Assembly (NCBI GenBank): GCA_009176605.1
Contig: SEYY01009696.1
Location: 1-35,790, forward strand
Direction of reading: 5' to 3'
Origin: Armadillidium nasatum
Lineage: Eukaryota > Arthropoda > Malacostraca > Isopoda > Armadillidiidae
DNA: 35,790 nt
This document shows, one piece after another, positions 16,459-31,060 of this stretch; positions within the stretch are counted from its first letter, which is position 1, and every line of letters begins with the position of its first letter. The notes below the pieces were generated by a model. That model was not told the origin of the DNA. It searched no databases and saw only the letters and a list, made by a program, of their open reading frames with translations. A program made the translations under genes and the position numbers.

Positions 16459-17017
16459 GGGTCATTCCATATCAATTCAACCAGGTCATCTCACCCACCC
16501 TCTCAGATTTTGAAAGAAATTTGGCTTATTTGTTATCCCTACTGAGATAAGTAATAACACCAAATTTAAACTCTCTTTCTCTATTTTATTTTATAGGTCT
16601 ACAAAGTTTTGACATTTTGGTGTTTTTAATTATCAGATATGGCAAAAAGAGACTTGCTAACCTTTGGAAAATTATTTGTAACTTTTTTATTTCTCATTCA
16701 ATCTTTGTGAAATTTGGGAGTTATATAGTTTATAGTATAAGGATTCTAGAAAAAATACACAATACCTTTAAGTTAAACTACTTATACTTTGTAACTTCAA
16801 TGGGCATTGAAGATAAGTACAGCATAGGGAAATTAACATCAACTGCATTTCACCAAACAAGTTAAGACCGTAAGAAAACCACAGAACATTTAAGTAATTT
16901 ATCTAAGATATAAATTTAAATTACGAAATGAAAAAGATGACACTGGCACAATTTGTCTTCATCATAAATATGTATTTTTTACAAAAATATGAATTTCTGC
17001 AAAAAAAAATAAAAATA
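16459..17017 (+). repeat. Possible end of a GGGTCATTCC-type repeat, then AT-rich DNA
   Basis: GGGTCATTCC at 16459 is followed by ATATCAATTCAACC. The foldback element at 33044 starts GGGTCATTCC then ACGTCACTTCAACC, and GAAATTTGGC follows in both after different spacing. This suggests the terminus of a related repeat reading to the right and truncating the gene remnant at its left. I could not find the matching right end. The remainder up to 17017 is AT-rich without a gene. Confidence 0.45.
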
Positions 17018-17026
17018 ATATATATA

Positions 17027-17071
<45 letters not shown>
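17018..17071. repeat. (TA)n microsatellite
   Basis: A short TA run with one phase break, just before a gypsy pol fragment. Confidence 0.9.
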
Positions 17072-17074
<3 letters not shown>

Positions 17075-17189
17075 ACCAATATTAAAAAACTAAGAGTAGT
17101 CACTTCACAGCAAAGGCCTTTAATTTACAGGGATTTAAAGTAAAATCTGGAGAAAAATCCCCTAGTTTTTTATATAGCTTGTGGTTTAA

Positions 17190-17900
17190 AGATTTCAGAA
17201 TATTATGATTGTATGATTGATACTGGAGCTGGAGTAAGTCTTGTTAGTTCAGCTGTTCTCCTTAATAGACCAGATCTCAGGTTGCTCCCGTCAACCGATG
17301 TCTCCGCAATAAGTGGATTTGGTAACAGAAATAGAATCAGTATTGAACAATTAATAGAATGCCCTATTGTTTTCGAATGCGGTATTAAAACAAAAATAGT
17401 TAAACTATATATAGTTCCCCAAGAATTCATGGACCATCACATTGTTCTAGAAGCAATTTCTTTGAAAGAAAATAACCTTTAGCTAGACACAACCAGTAGG
17501 GAACTAATTCATAGAGAATAGAATACTTTAATTATTTTAGCCAAAGACATTAGCAGAAACACCTTTTAATAATTGCATTACAATGGATTCTGTTTTAGTG
17601 CCCCCAAATCCAATGTAAACTTATTTCCATTGTTATCCCACATTCCAGAGATAAGACTATGGATCACCCTATAATTGAATTTAACGGAGTGGAACACCCA
17701 GTTTTGGAATTTATTCCAGGAATTTTAGATATTAGAGAGAAAACTCAAATGATAGCAGTATTAAATTTATCCGAGAAAGACCAATACTTCCGCAAACATG
17801 CTTTGATTGGAAAGGTCACTCCGTTTAATGACAATTTTGTAGTTCCCATCAATAGCAATCAGGCTTTACTTTCCAGTGAAACAAAAACATTTTGCTAAAA
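17190..17900 (+). pseudogene. Ty3/gypsy protease and PR-RT spacer fragment
   Basis: A frame at 17213-17482 reads MIDTGAGVSLVSSAVLL, with the retroviral-type aspartic protease active site DTG at 17219-17227, then AISGFGNRNRISIEQ and KLYIVPQEFMDHHIVL. A second frame at 17659-17898 reads VLEFIPGILDIREKTQMIAVLNLSEKDQYFRKHALIGKVTPF, the usual gypsy segment between protease and RT. Both segments align in order with 27070-27230 and 27500-27720 of the large gypsy element but differ at many residues, so this is a second, diverged copy of the same lineage. It stops before RT, close to a (TA)n array. Confidence 0.85.
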
Positions 17901-17946
17901 CATAAAAATGACCAACACTGATACCAGATTTTTTAACTGTGGTAAT

Positions 17947-17954
17947 GTATATAT

Positions 17955-18051
<97 letters not shown>

Positions 18052-18055
18052 TATA
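17947..18055. repeat. Compound (TA)n microsatellite
   Basis: A TA run with several single-base phase breaks (TAATA or ATTAT), ending the gypsy fragment region. Confidence 0.93.
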
Positions 18056-18067
18056 GAAAAGTTTTTA

Positions 18068-18092
18068 ATTTCCAGATCTCATTATATTGAAT
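18068..18092 (+). repeat. 25-bp direct repeat, copy 1
   Basis: The 25 bases beginning ATTTCCAGATCTC and ending TATTGAAT recur identically at 20210-20234. The two copies flank the hAT-like element together with its (TA)n borders. Confidence 0.9.
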
Positions 18093-18169
18093 TTTCTCCC
18101 TAATATATGTGTATGTGTTGTTTCTGTACACACTTACCCAAAAGTAATATATATATATTTAAAAGATAA

Positions 18170-18171
<2 letters not shown>

Positions 18172-18260
<89 letters not shown>
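18172..18260. repeat. (TA)n microsatellite, left border of the hAT-like element
   Basis: A pure TA run that ends at the first base of the GGAACCGACCGGGG terminal repeat. Confidence 0.95.
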
Positions 18261-22654
<4,394 letters not shown>

Positions 22655-22990
22655 AAGTTTTCTTTTGACCTTTCAACTTAAAAATAAAAGTTAGCATTGT
22701 CATTCCGTCGCCATTTGCTCCTTTGGGTGATCCTACTGACCTCTCAGAAAACCTGAAAATTGCTGATCGCTTGAGACAGATAACAACATCAACACAATAA
22801 TATCGCCCATCGGAGGAGGAAGACGTCAAAATCAGATCTTCCCAAAATAAAACATCACCACCATCATCATATGGGATCGGAACCTTCAACCTGGCAGGAA
22901 ACTCGCTGAAAGGGAGAGAGGTTGAGAAGAGTGTTGAGCTCATAGTAAGCTCATCTACCCTCCTCACCCTGTATATATTTGTAGTGTAGT
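22655..22990 (+). pseudogene. Possible 5' fragment of another LINE
   Basis: A stretch of more balanced base composition. On the plus strand near 22866-22965 one frame reads GIGTFNLAGNSLKGREVEKSVELIVSS, which resembles the first strand and helix of an AP endonuclease in RTE-like LINEs (I-TWN-R-L--GK-EEV). Similarity ends after about 35 residues at a TGTATATATT sequence. The opposite strand is open for 104 codons (22653-22967) without a recognisable domain. Support is weak. Confidence 0.25.
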
Positions 22991-24500
22991 TTATATAACT
23001 ATTTTTTTTTTGTTCAGTCTTTTAATTGAGTCATTAGATAAAATACTACATTTACTATATTTTCAGCATCATGAAATTGTAATTCTTTATGTTATATGTT
23101 ATTCTTACTTGTAAATTGCATAGAGACTTGTAAAAATCAAGTTATAGAAAATATTCTCAACCTAAATAACAACTCTTACATTGTGAAAATAAAATTATAT
23201 AAGATGTTCCAAAGAAAGGTACTAGTTTTTTATTGTTCAAGTAATGTTTAACTGAAATAATATTTTAATAATTATTTTTGTAATACTGAATTAGCTATAA
23301 TACTAATTGTTAAATTTTTGTTTAGAAATTCCATTGTTGTATCTTCGAAAAACCAAATTGAGCCTTAGAATAGAAAAAGACTTCTTTTCTAAGGTAAAGG
23401 TATATCAAAACAAAATATAATATGAAAATGTAATATAATATAAGAAGGTGTATTAAGTGCAGTAACTAAGATAATTGTATCTTTTCCAAGGTTTCAGTCC
23501 TGGATTTAAGTCTTGGATCTTGGTGTTGTCTCCTTAACTAAAACTGATTGAAGGTGTCCTTGGGCAGTAGTACGGAGGCCGAAGTTGACAAGCCTAAGTG
23601 AAAAAATATAGAAAAAGATTATTCCAAAAGGAAAATCAATTGTTTAACATAGTTGATATATTCAACTGTGTTATTGGATTTATATTAAGATAAGAATTTT
23701 TGTACTGAGGTAGTTTCAGTAATCTTTACTAACACTTTCTTTTCCTTCTCCTATTCCTTTGTTCTTCTTTTTCTGTGGCGAGTGGTAGATTGAAGTTCCG
23801 CCTGGGGGGTGTAAACTGGAGTTCGGTAAGGTCTTGTTGACCATAATGGTAAATGAGAGAGTATATTTATAATTTTGAGAAAAATCTTGGACTTTATGGT
23901 ATAATATTGAGAACCTTTTGAATTTTAAAAGTAAAGTATTACTATATCGTAAATAATAATTAAGTTATTATTAATTCATTAATTAAAAAAAATTTTGTTT
24001 GTTGTATTATATAAAATGGGGTTATCTCGTAATTAATAACCTGGTTATTAATAATTGTTAAGGAAAGATTTTTGTTTCATATTTCAAAGAGATTTATTTT
24101 CATATCTACAATTGGATTTGTAATAAACATATAAAGAAAATCGACTTATTGATACTTCCTCCCAGTAGTAAATAGAGAAGGATGTATGGTTGTTGAATGT
24201 GTGTGTATTTTATAAGTTTAAATAACATTGACATTCCATCCATTCCCAGGAGGTTTCTTCATTTGTTGGTCTCTTTTAGTCATAGATCACATTGGATTTG
24301 ATAGGGAAGAGGCTTGTGTGAATAGTCAAGATTCAATTTTTTGGATTGTCACATAGTCAGTTTTCTATAATTTTGTATATCAATAGAAGGGGTAAAGTTG
24401 GGGTCTTTGGAAGGGTGCCAATAGGGGTCCCATACATAGAATTTTACACTGGTCCTATACACTCTTCTGATTCTTCGACACAATTGAGCTTGCGTGACGC
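22991..24500. other. AT-rich stretch, probably containing the 5' LTR of the gypsy element
   Basis: No gene is seen. Because the primer-binding site sits at 24531, the 5' LTR should end at about 24515-24530 (CCCCTACATATACA, then TTAAAAAAATT). Its left edge is not visible, because I found no matching copy downstream of the element. Confidence 0.4.
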
Positions 24501-24530
24501 ACTCTCCCCTACATATACATTAAAAAAATT

Positions 24531-24548
24531 TGGCGCCCGAACAGGGAC
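24531..24548 (+). promoter_or_regulatory. Primer-binding site, tRNA-Lys type
   Basis: TGGCGCCCGAACAGGGAC is a perfect 18-nt complement to the 3' end of the tRNA-Lys species used as primer by lentiviruses and many gypsy elements. It fixes the right edge of the 5' LTR and the plus orientation of the element. Confidence 0.95.
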
Positions 24549-24868
24549 CAATCGATGTGAATAATTGTGAGTGGTTGGAAGTGATTATTTATAGATCCCT
24601 GAATAATTGTTGATTGTGAGCAAAAGAATCTAATTGAACAGTTTAAAAAAAAAAAAGAAAAAAAATCCTTTAATTTCGGCTATTTCTTTTACTTTTTCTT
24701 CTTAGAAATTGTATAGTCTAACAATTTTGACATATTTCTTGATTTATATATTTATTCTAATCACATGTACTGGTGCTCTTTGTAGAACACTAGTATATGC
24801 ACTGTTCAGGAACCTTAATAGGCCAACGAATAATATAACTTTTCAGGTGAGAGCCTATTATAAAAAAT

Positions 24869-24961
24869 CCTTCCCTTATATATATTTATATATATAAGAA
24901 GTGAGGTAGAGAGGATAGAAATCCTTCCCTTACACGGACCTATATGTGTAAGTAGTGAAGG
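24869..24961 (+). promoter_or_regulatory. Two homologous stem-loops in the gypsy leader
   Basis: Two direct-repeat copies, at about 24869-24906 and 24923-24961, both start CCTTCCCTTA and end TAAG followed by GTGAGG or GTGAAGG. In the first, CTTATATATA pairs with TATATATAAG. In the second, CTTACAC pairs with GTGTAAG, with outer CCTTC-GAAGG pairing. The stems differ in sequence but keep pairing. Their position between the primer-binding site and gag is where dimerisation or packaging signals usually lie. That role is inferred. Confidence 0.55.
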
Positions 24962-25094
24962 TAACCTTACAGAAATATAACACTAAATATGTCATCATTA
25001 CCTGACATGGACTTAGAGGCGCATACTTAGCCTCAGTAGAAAATGTACAGAGGACTTGAATCTGATCAGGTGTTACCTAAAATGAGTAGGAGTG

Positions 25095-26390
25095 ATGATT
25101 GCAGAAGGTGGAGTAATTTCAGCAAACGCAGTACAAGGCATTATGAACAATCTTGTAACCCAGATGGAGGTTTTAAATCAGCAGTTGACTGAGGCCCGGG
25201 GAGAAGATTCAGTCAAAATAAGTCCAAAAGATGAAAATATAGAATCTCTTATAGTCACAAGTGCTTTATCACCACATGTAACTTGTACCACGAACTTATT
25301 GTTGCCTTTTGAGAGTAGTACTGTCGCACCAGCTACAACCTCTGAAACTGTTTCAGAGTTTTTAACTAGAGTGAAAACAAGAGACAACCCTACGAGAACC
25401 ACTTTCTCAAATGTAATCTACACCCAGACTCCTACTACCACAAGGAATACAGAATTTGATAGAGCTAATCAACCACATATTCCTATTAATACAGCCCTAA
25501 TTCATAGACCTAGATCAGATACATTTACCACCAGTCAATTTGATGTAATGCAACAACAAATGTCATTGCTTACACAAACTGTATCTCTGTTGACGATATT
25601 AGTAAATAATGCTCAAAAACCGAAAAAGTGTACAATTACGAGCAAGAACAGAATCTGCCTGACTTTCTAACTTACTTTGAGCAGTATTGTGAAAAAAGAA
25701 ACCCCCAAAGTCCAGATTAGTGGCTTAGACTTTTAGAAAAATACCTGACAGGAAAATTTCTCCAATTATACAATGTAGTTACAAAGACAAGTACAGATTA
25801 CACTTCAGTAAGGAATATTTTATTGAAATGGTATAATCAAGAAGAGAAAAAACGAAATGAAAATAAATTAAAGAATTACCATTCCGCTAAAAGACAGCCT
25901 GGGGAGGACATCAACCTTTTTGCTTTACAATTGGAAGTTAGCATGTCAAGCATTCCCTGGGGTGAATATGCGTGAACATGAATTCTTGCGGACAGCGTTC
26001 ATATTGAGTTTGTCTCCAAAAATACAACATAAGTTGAGAGAATTTATAATCCAAAATGAAATGGTAACCCAAACAAAGGTTTCTTGGGAAAAATTAGTAA
26101 TGTTAGCCGATTCTTATGACCGAGAATTCAGACCTGACCAAAGTTTTCATCAAGAGCAAGATTTTCATGAAACGGGAATAGCTGACACCTATAGAGTAAA
26201 TGAACCTCAGAGGTCTGAGATTGAGGTCATACAAATAGATACGTTAACCCCACAAGCCACATGGAGTGAAGTCATTAAGAAAGGACTAAAATCGAAACCC
26301 AATACGGTTACCAATAATGAGAAATCACAGAATAATAGACAGAAATTGAATCCACTAAAGAGAGATCCCATTTCATTTGATACGAAATAG
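25095..26390 (+). pseudogene. Gypsy gag (capsid region), frameshifted
   Basis: The first frame (25095-25670, first ATG MIAEGGVISANAVQ) holds the N-terminal part. The capsid-like part continues in other frames near 25640-25920 (DFLTYFEQYC, then LRLLEKYLTGKF and VRNILLKWYNQEE), with an internal stop near 25722. It goes on at 25920-26390 with ACQAFPGVNMREHEFLRTAFILSLSPKIQHKLREF. The layout of a W-LL-YL-G-like segment followed by F-R---V--LP is that of Ty3/gypsy gag proteins, which form the particle shell and bind the RNA. The true start may be upstream, at the ATG near 24990. Confidence 0.75.
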
Positions 26391-26413
26391 ACAATTTTCA
26401 ACCAAGGGAAAAT

Positions 26414-26782
26414 TGTAATTATTGTGGGAAAATTGGACACACTCATGATGAATGTTATAAAGCTTTGGGAATTTGCAGTTATTGCAAAACCAAAGGTCAT
26501 ATTCGAAAAGATTGTTGGTACTATAACAACAACAATAATAATTCAGCATTGAGACGTGAGAACTCTACATTAAGATGTCCCTTCTGTAAAGGAAATCAAC
26601 TTGGTAGGCTAGTCCTAATCAAAATCAGAATCAGTCCCCTTTACCACAAAGAATTCACCATCAAGAAGGCCGCACATTCGAGAATTCAAGTAACCCTTGG
26701 ATAGCTCAAGGGAGCTAAACCAAAAAAATTAAACATAGAGGATTGTCGAATGTGTGGTGATTCCCATGAAAAAGGTCAATGT
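26414..26782 (+). pseudogene. Gypsy nucleocapsid: three zinc knuckles
   Basis: Knuckle 1 (26414-26455) reads CNYCGKIGHTHDEC and knuckle 2 (26474-26515) CSYCKTKGHIRKDC; both are Cx2Cx4Hx4C. Knuckle 3 (26744-26782) reads CRMCGDSHEKGQC, a shorter Cx2Cx3Hx4C. All three are in the same frame, although a stop falls between the second and third. Such knuckles bind genomic RNA in retroelement particles. A CPFC pair near 26577-26588 may be part of another broken finger. Confidence 0.85.
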
Positions 26783-26814
26783 GCTAGAGATTCGGGAAAC
26801 TTTCCTACTCCACA

Positions 26815-27222
26815 GTGAAGAGCCACACTGTGGGGAATCTTGTACCTCCAGATATTCCTATGGCTCCAGTAAATAATTCGGACTCCGATATGGTATTTGG
26901 ACTCGGTACTCAGAATGAACAGAATAGTTGGACTGAACTTAGAGAACATCGGTGTAATAATAAACAATGTAATTTTAAAAGCAACCCGGAGATTGTTTGT
27001 AACTTGTGTCAGGCTGATGTTAATCCATTGATAATAAATGTTTCGCTTAACTCAGGTGGGACATTTCTGGATTGTATGATAGACACTGGTGCTGGGGTAA
27101 GTTTAATTAGTAAAGGGAATTTACTATTATTACGACATATAGAAAATAAACCCTCCACAGAAATTACTGCTATTCGAGGTTTTGGTCAAAATAAGCCAAT
27201 CCCCATAAAATTTTACATATAG
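26815..27222 (+). pseudogene. Gypsy aspartic protease
   Basis: The frame contains FLDCMIDTGAGVSLISKGNLL, with the catalytic DTG at 27082-27090, then a flap-like EITAIRGFGQNKPIPI. These are the features of a retropepsin, which cleaves gag-pol in the particle. Upstream Cys pairs (NKQC and CNLC) lie between the knuckles and the protease. The frame ends at 27222 and the protease C-terminus (PIKFFVVP-like) continues in other frames up to about 27300. Confidence 0.88.
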
Positions 27223-27406
27223 AAGCACCCATAATTTTTGATAATGGCTTCACCACTAAACCGATTAAGTTTTTTGTTGTTCCCACTTGAAGTTAATGAC
27301 TTATAATCTTATTTTAGGTGCAGTAGCTCTTAAAGATAATGAACTTGATCCCTGATTTAACTCCACAGAGAATTATTACATAGGTACCAATAACACTCTA
27401 ACAAGT

Positions 27407-27883
27407 GTGGGAAGAGATATTAGTTTAACTATTCCTTTTTATAGTTGTATAATTCCTAAGTTAACTATCATTCCTCCCAATACATGTCAAATTATTGCTA
27501 TCACTATCCCTGAATTTCCCAAAAATCATGTTCATAATAAAACTGTCGAATTCACTGGAATAGATCACTCTTATTTAAATATAGCTTCTGGCATAATAGA
27601 CATTAGTTGTAATGAAATATGTATTGCAGTTTTAAACCCCTCAGACAAAGAACAGTGTTTAAAAAAGAACACAGTCATCGGTACTATTGAAGGTTTTCAC
27701 AGTTTGAACCAAATCATAGTAAATCAAGGAGTCTCTGATTTATATTCAATCGAACCAACCGAGTACTGGACTGTAGAGAAATTGAACAACGAATTTGAAA
27801 TTCATACTTTACCTTTGTCCATTGATCAACAAGAGAAATTAATTAGTCTTGTTGAAACATCCACATGTATTAAGTACTGGTGA
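27407..27883 (+). pseudogene. Gypsy PR-RT spacer segment
   Basis: This frame reads SLTIPFYSCIIPKLTIIPPNTCQIIAITIPEF, then FTGIDHSYLNIASGIIDISCNEICIAVLNPSDKEQCLKKNTVIGTIEGF. The pattern ending V-LNPSD-E--LKK-TVIGT is the standard linker between protease and RT in Ty3/gypsy pol. It matches 17659-17898 of the partial copy. The N-terminal RT extension (HTIELETDKPVRIPVQHF) begins in the next frame near 27915. Confidence 0.8.
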
Positions 27884-28842
27884 TAATGATGTGGGTTTAG
27901 CACAGAATATCACCCACACTATAGAATTAGAAACAGATAAACCAGTACGAATTCCTGTCCAACATTTTCAAGGACCGTTGGCGCAGGAAATTGAAAAAGG
28001 AGTGTGCAGATCTTTTAGAAGGTGGAATTATCAGGCCTAGTAAGTCGCCGTATTCAGCTCCCGTCGTGCCAGTCAGAAAACCTGATGGGTCTCTGAAGAC
28101 TGTGTATTGACTATCGTAAACTAAATAGTGTCACTAAAGGTGATTCATTTCCTTTGCCGAATCTCATCGATATGATCTATAACATGCATGGAAACAAATT
28201 CTTCACGACGATAGATCTCATTAAAGGATATTATCAGGTGGCTATGGACCCTGATAGTATTGAGAAAACAGCCTTTTTCGAACACCATTCGGGCAATATG
28301 AGTATCTGAAAATGCCATTTGGTGTAAAAAACAGACCCGCAACATTCCAGCGTGGAATGATGATTGCCCTTGCTGGACTTCCTTGGAACAGAGTCATGGT
28401 TTATTTAGATGACATTATCATACTAGGGAAGAATTTTGAGGATCATCTGGAAATGCTGGAGAAAGTCTTAGAAGCTTTAGAAGCTAACAGGTATAAATTA
28501 AAACTGAAGAAAACATGTCTTTGTCGTGAAGAGGTAGAGTTTCTTGGACATAATATCTCTGAAAAGGGAATCAAACCTTTAGCCAAAAATTTGAAAGGAG
28601 CACTTGAGTTTCCTGTGCCAAAGACTGTCAAAAACCTAAGACAATTTTTGGGAATGGTAAATTTTTATCGGCGACATATTCCCAATTGTTTGCAAATTGC
28701 CAAACCCTTATCCGCACAGACAGGAGGAAAAACTGTAATCTGGACAGATGAGTCCCAGAAATCTTTTGAATCTCTTAAAGAAGCCTTAGTGAACCCTACC
28801 TTGTTGGGTTTTCCGATTACTCCCCAGACGCTTCACCACTAG
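27849..28842 (+). pseudogene. Gypsy reverse transcriptase, frameshifted
   Basis: RT blocks appear in order: GGIIRPSKSPYSAPVVPVRKPDGS-like (about 28020-28095, in shifted frames), DYRKLNSVTKGDSFPLPNLIDMI, TTIDLIKGYYQVAMDP (about 28205-28255), KMPFGVKNRPATFQRGM (28312 on), then the catalytic VYLDDIIILG with YLDD at 28402-28413. FLGHNISEKGIKP and FLGMVNFYRRHIPN are the thumb and connection blocks. The catalytic Asp pair is intact, but frame changes occur near 28015, 28105, 28280 and 28840. The enzyme would copy element RNA into DNA. Confidence 0.93.
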
Positions 28843-29220
28843 AACTTCATGTGGATGCTTCTAATATTGGGGCTGGCGCTTGTTTGTCTCAGAAACAGAA
28901 AGGAATCCAAAAACCTATTGCTTATATATCTATGACCTTTAGTGGGCGCAGAAGAATTATAGCACAATTGACAAAGAACTTACTGCATTGCGGTGGGCAG
29001 TGAAATCTCTTAAAGCTTTCTTGAAGGGTGTTAAGTTTGTAATATATACAGACCATCAACCCCTTGATATACTTACAAAATATGAGTATGGTAGATGGAC
29101 GTGTAGCCCGTACATGGGAAGAACTTAACGAATACAACTTTGAAATCCGACATATTACAGGGAAGAGTAACATTGTTGCAGATACTTTATCTAGATCTCC
29201 CGTGCCTTTTGTATCGCATG
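28843..29220 (+). pseudogene. Gypsy RNase H
   Basis: LHVDASNIGAGACLSQ (first Asp, about 28845-28890) and KPIAYISMTFSG are followed by a shifted-frame segment with the DKELTAL-like Glu block (about 28965-28990), then FVIYTDHQPLDILTKY (about 29036-29080) and HITGKSNIVADTLSRSP (about 29148-29200). These are the D-E-D-D RNase H landmarks with the usual NIVADTLSR end. Frame changes lie near 28950, 29085 and 29210. The domain removes the RNA strand during reverse transcription. Confidence 0.88.
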
Positions 29221-29841
29221 GAGGATTCAGTTGAATTTAATCCGAAATCCATAGAATTCATCCCTGTAGGATTTGATATTGTTGACGTCCCAGGGGGTGG
29301 AGATGCCCTATTTAAATGTTTTTCATTATTCTTGTATGGATCTGTGGAGAATCATGGAGAAGTGAGAGTATCAGTGGTTGACGAACTTATTAAAAATCAG
29401 GGAAAGTATAAACTTCAAGAAAGGAATATTAGGAAAAAATTGAGATTAATGAGAAATAGTAGACAATTTCCTATACCTGAGGTTATTGACGCTTTCTGTA
29501 ATGTATTTAAGATCCGAGTGGAAGTGTATTATGAAGATGAGAGGCCAATAATTTACGGGTCCCAATTCACTGATCGTATATGTCGACTCAAGTGTCTTGG
29601 AGGAATTCACTATAATTATCTAGAACCTATTCCGGTAATGCAAAGTAACCATAATGAAGTCATCATCAACATAAACATGGTTACTCCTGTTTATGCTGAC
29701 GTTGAGGTATCATATCATAATATAAATGAGTTGGATATTATCCAAGATCAGAACACAGATCGTATAATAAAAACCCTGAAACACCATGTGTCAATGAATA
29801 CTCCTAGTAACATGTGGCCTAAGAATTTAATTAATGTTTAA
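29221..29841 (+). pseudogene. OTU-like cysteine protease domain inside gypsy pol, Cys replaced
   Basis: After RNase H, one uninterrupted frame to 29841 contains FDIVDVPGGGDALFKCFSLFLYGSVENHGEVRVSVVDEL, later PIPEVIDAFCNVFKIRVEVYYED, and GGIHYNYLEPI. This matches the OTU superfamily layout: (V-G)DGNCLFRA-S--LYG----H--LR--VV, then E--A-----I-V, then HY(N/D). The catalytic His is present (CAC at 29608-29610, followed by Tyr-Asn). The position of the catalytic Cys is Ala (GCC, 29305-29307) and the DGN/D loop is GGD. OTU proteins usually remove ubiquitin; this copy should not cleave. The segment lies between RNase H and the integrase zinc domain and is one of the longest intact frames in the element. 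Confidence 0.78.
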
Positions 29842-30470
29842 ATCTCACCTGAGGGATTTATCGGTTGAGGATGATGTATTGTATCGGTATCGGGATCATA
29901 AACAATATGTCATATCATTCAATTTTTTTATTTCCATTACATTACAATTACACTGGGATGTAGCACATCCAGGGCGCAATAAATTACAAAATTTAATTTA
30001 TAAATATTTTTGGCATCCACGCACTAATCAAGTTGTGTCGGATGTTGTCAGATGTTGCCCTAGTTGTCAAAAATTAAAAACTCATTCAAGTAATATTATT
30101 CCTCCAACTTTAAAAATTGTTGCTAGAAGTCCTTTTGATCTTTGTGCTATGGATTTGCTACAGTTCCCCATCACAGATTCAGGTAATAAATATGCCGCAG
30201 TATTCATTGATCATTGTTCTAAGTGGGCTAGTGTAATACCTATTTCAAATAAACAGAGTTCCACTGTAGCAAAAGTTCTTAAAGAAAGAATTTTACCACT
30301 GTTACGTAAAATTCCCAATAGATTACTTACAGACAATGGAACAGAATTCATTTCAGAATCATTCAAGGGTATTTTAGAACAATTTAATATTAAACATGTT
30401 AGAACGTCTCCGTTGCATCCATCTAGTAATGGAATATTGTTAGAGATTCAATAGAAGTCCTAATTCAAAC
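29834..30470 (+). pseudogene. Gypsy integrase, zinc and catalytic domains
   Basis: The frame at 29834-30454 has an H2C2 zinc-binding domain (HWDVAHPGRNKLQNLIYKYFWHP, then CCPSCQKLK) and the DDE core. The first Asp is in CAMDLLQFP (30152-30154) and the second in LLTDNGTEF (about 30332). The third block is SPLHPSSNG followed by GILLE, giving one residue more than the standard D-x35-E, directly at a frame break near 30435. Integrase joins the cDNA to the chromosome. The small overlap with the previous frame (29834-29841) is itself a frame change. Confidence 0.92.
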
Positions 30471-31060
30471 ATTAAAGTGTTTAGTTTCGGAGAATGATAC
30501 TAATTGGGATGAAGAATTATCCACATCCATAATAATTTATAATCACACTTGGCATAGCGCCATAAAGAAATCCCTTTCAGATTTTTTATTACAAGAGTCA
30601 CATACAGAACCAATTCATTCATTTCCTCAATATTGGGAAGAAGGTACTGCCAATTTTCGTACATATAAAATTGGACAGAAGGTTGCTAAAAAGAAGATTT
30701 TTAAAGGATCATGTGTCTAATAAGTTTCTAATTAGATGGGAAGGCCCATTTGTTGTCACTGCTGTTAATGAAAATAAAATTACATATTTAATTAGACGAT
30801 TAACTAATCCTAATGCTCGGGAAGAAAGAATTCATCATTCTCATCTTAGAAAATGGATTGAAATTCCTAGTTATTTGCGGAAACATCCTGTTTTTAAGGA
30901 AAAAGACGAGAATGACGAGATTAAATATAATATTAAGGAACTTTCAGAGAGTAACCTAGAGGAGACTGAATCGAAAGTTAATGAAGAAGCCGATGAAATG
31001 GATGATAAAGAATCCATGAGTAGTGAAGAAAGTGAGGAGATAGAATTTCTAGGGTTTTGA
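30440..31060 (+). pseudogene. Gypsy integrase C-terminus with GPY/F-type module
   Basis: From 30440 to 30720 one frame gives SENDTNWDEELSTSIIIYNHTWHSAIKKSLSDFLL, the common W---L----YN-T-H-----P-- segment. The next frame (30671-31060) reads FLIRWEGPFVVTAVNENKITYLIRR, a GPF-type SH3-like module, and then an acidic tail (KDENDEI to EESEEIEFLGF). GPY/F modules in gypsy integrases help with target choice. The frames change near 30700. Confidence 0.82.
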
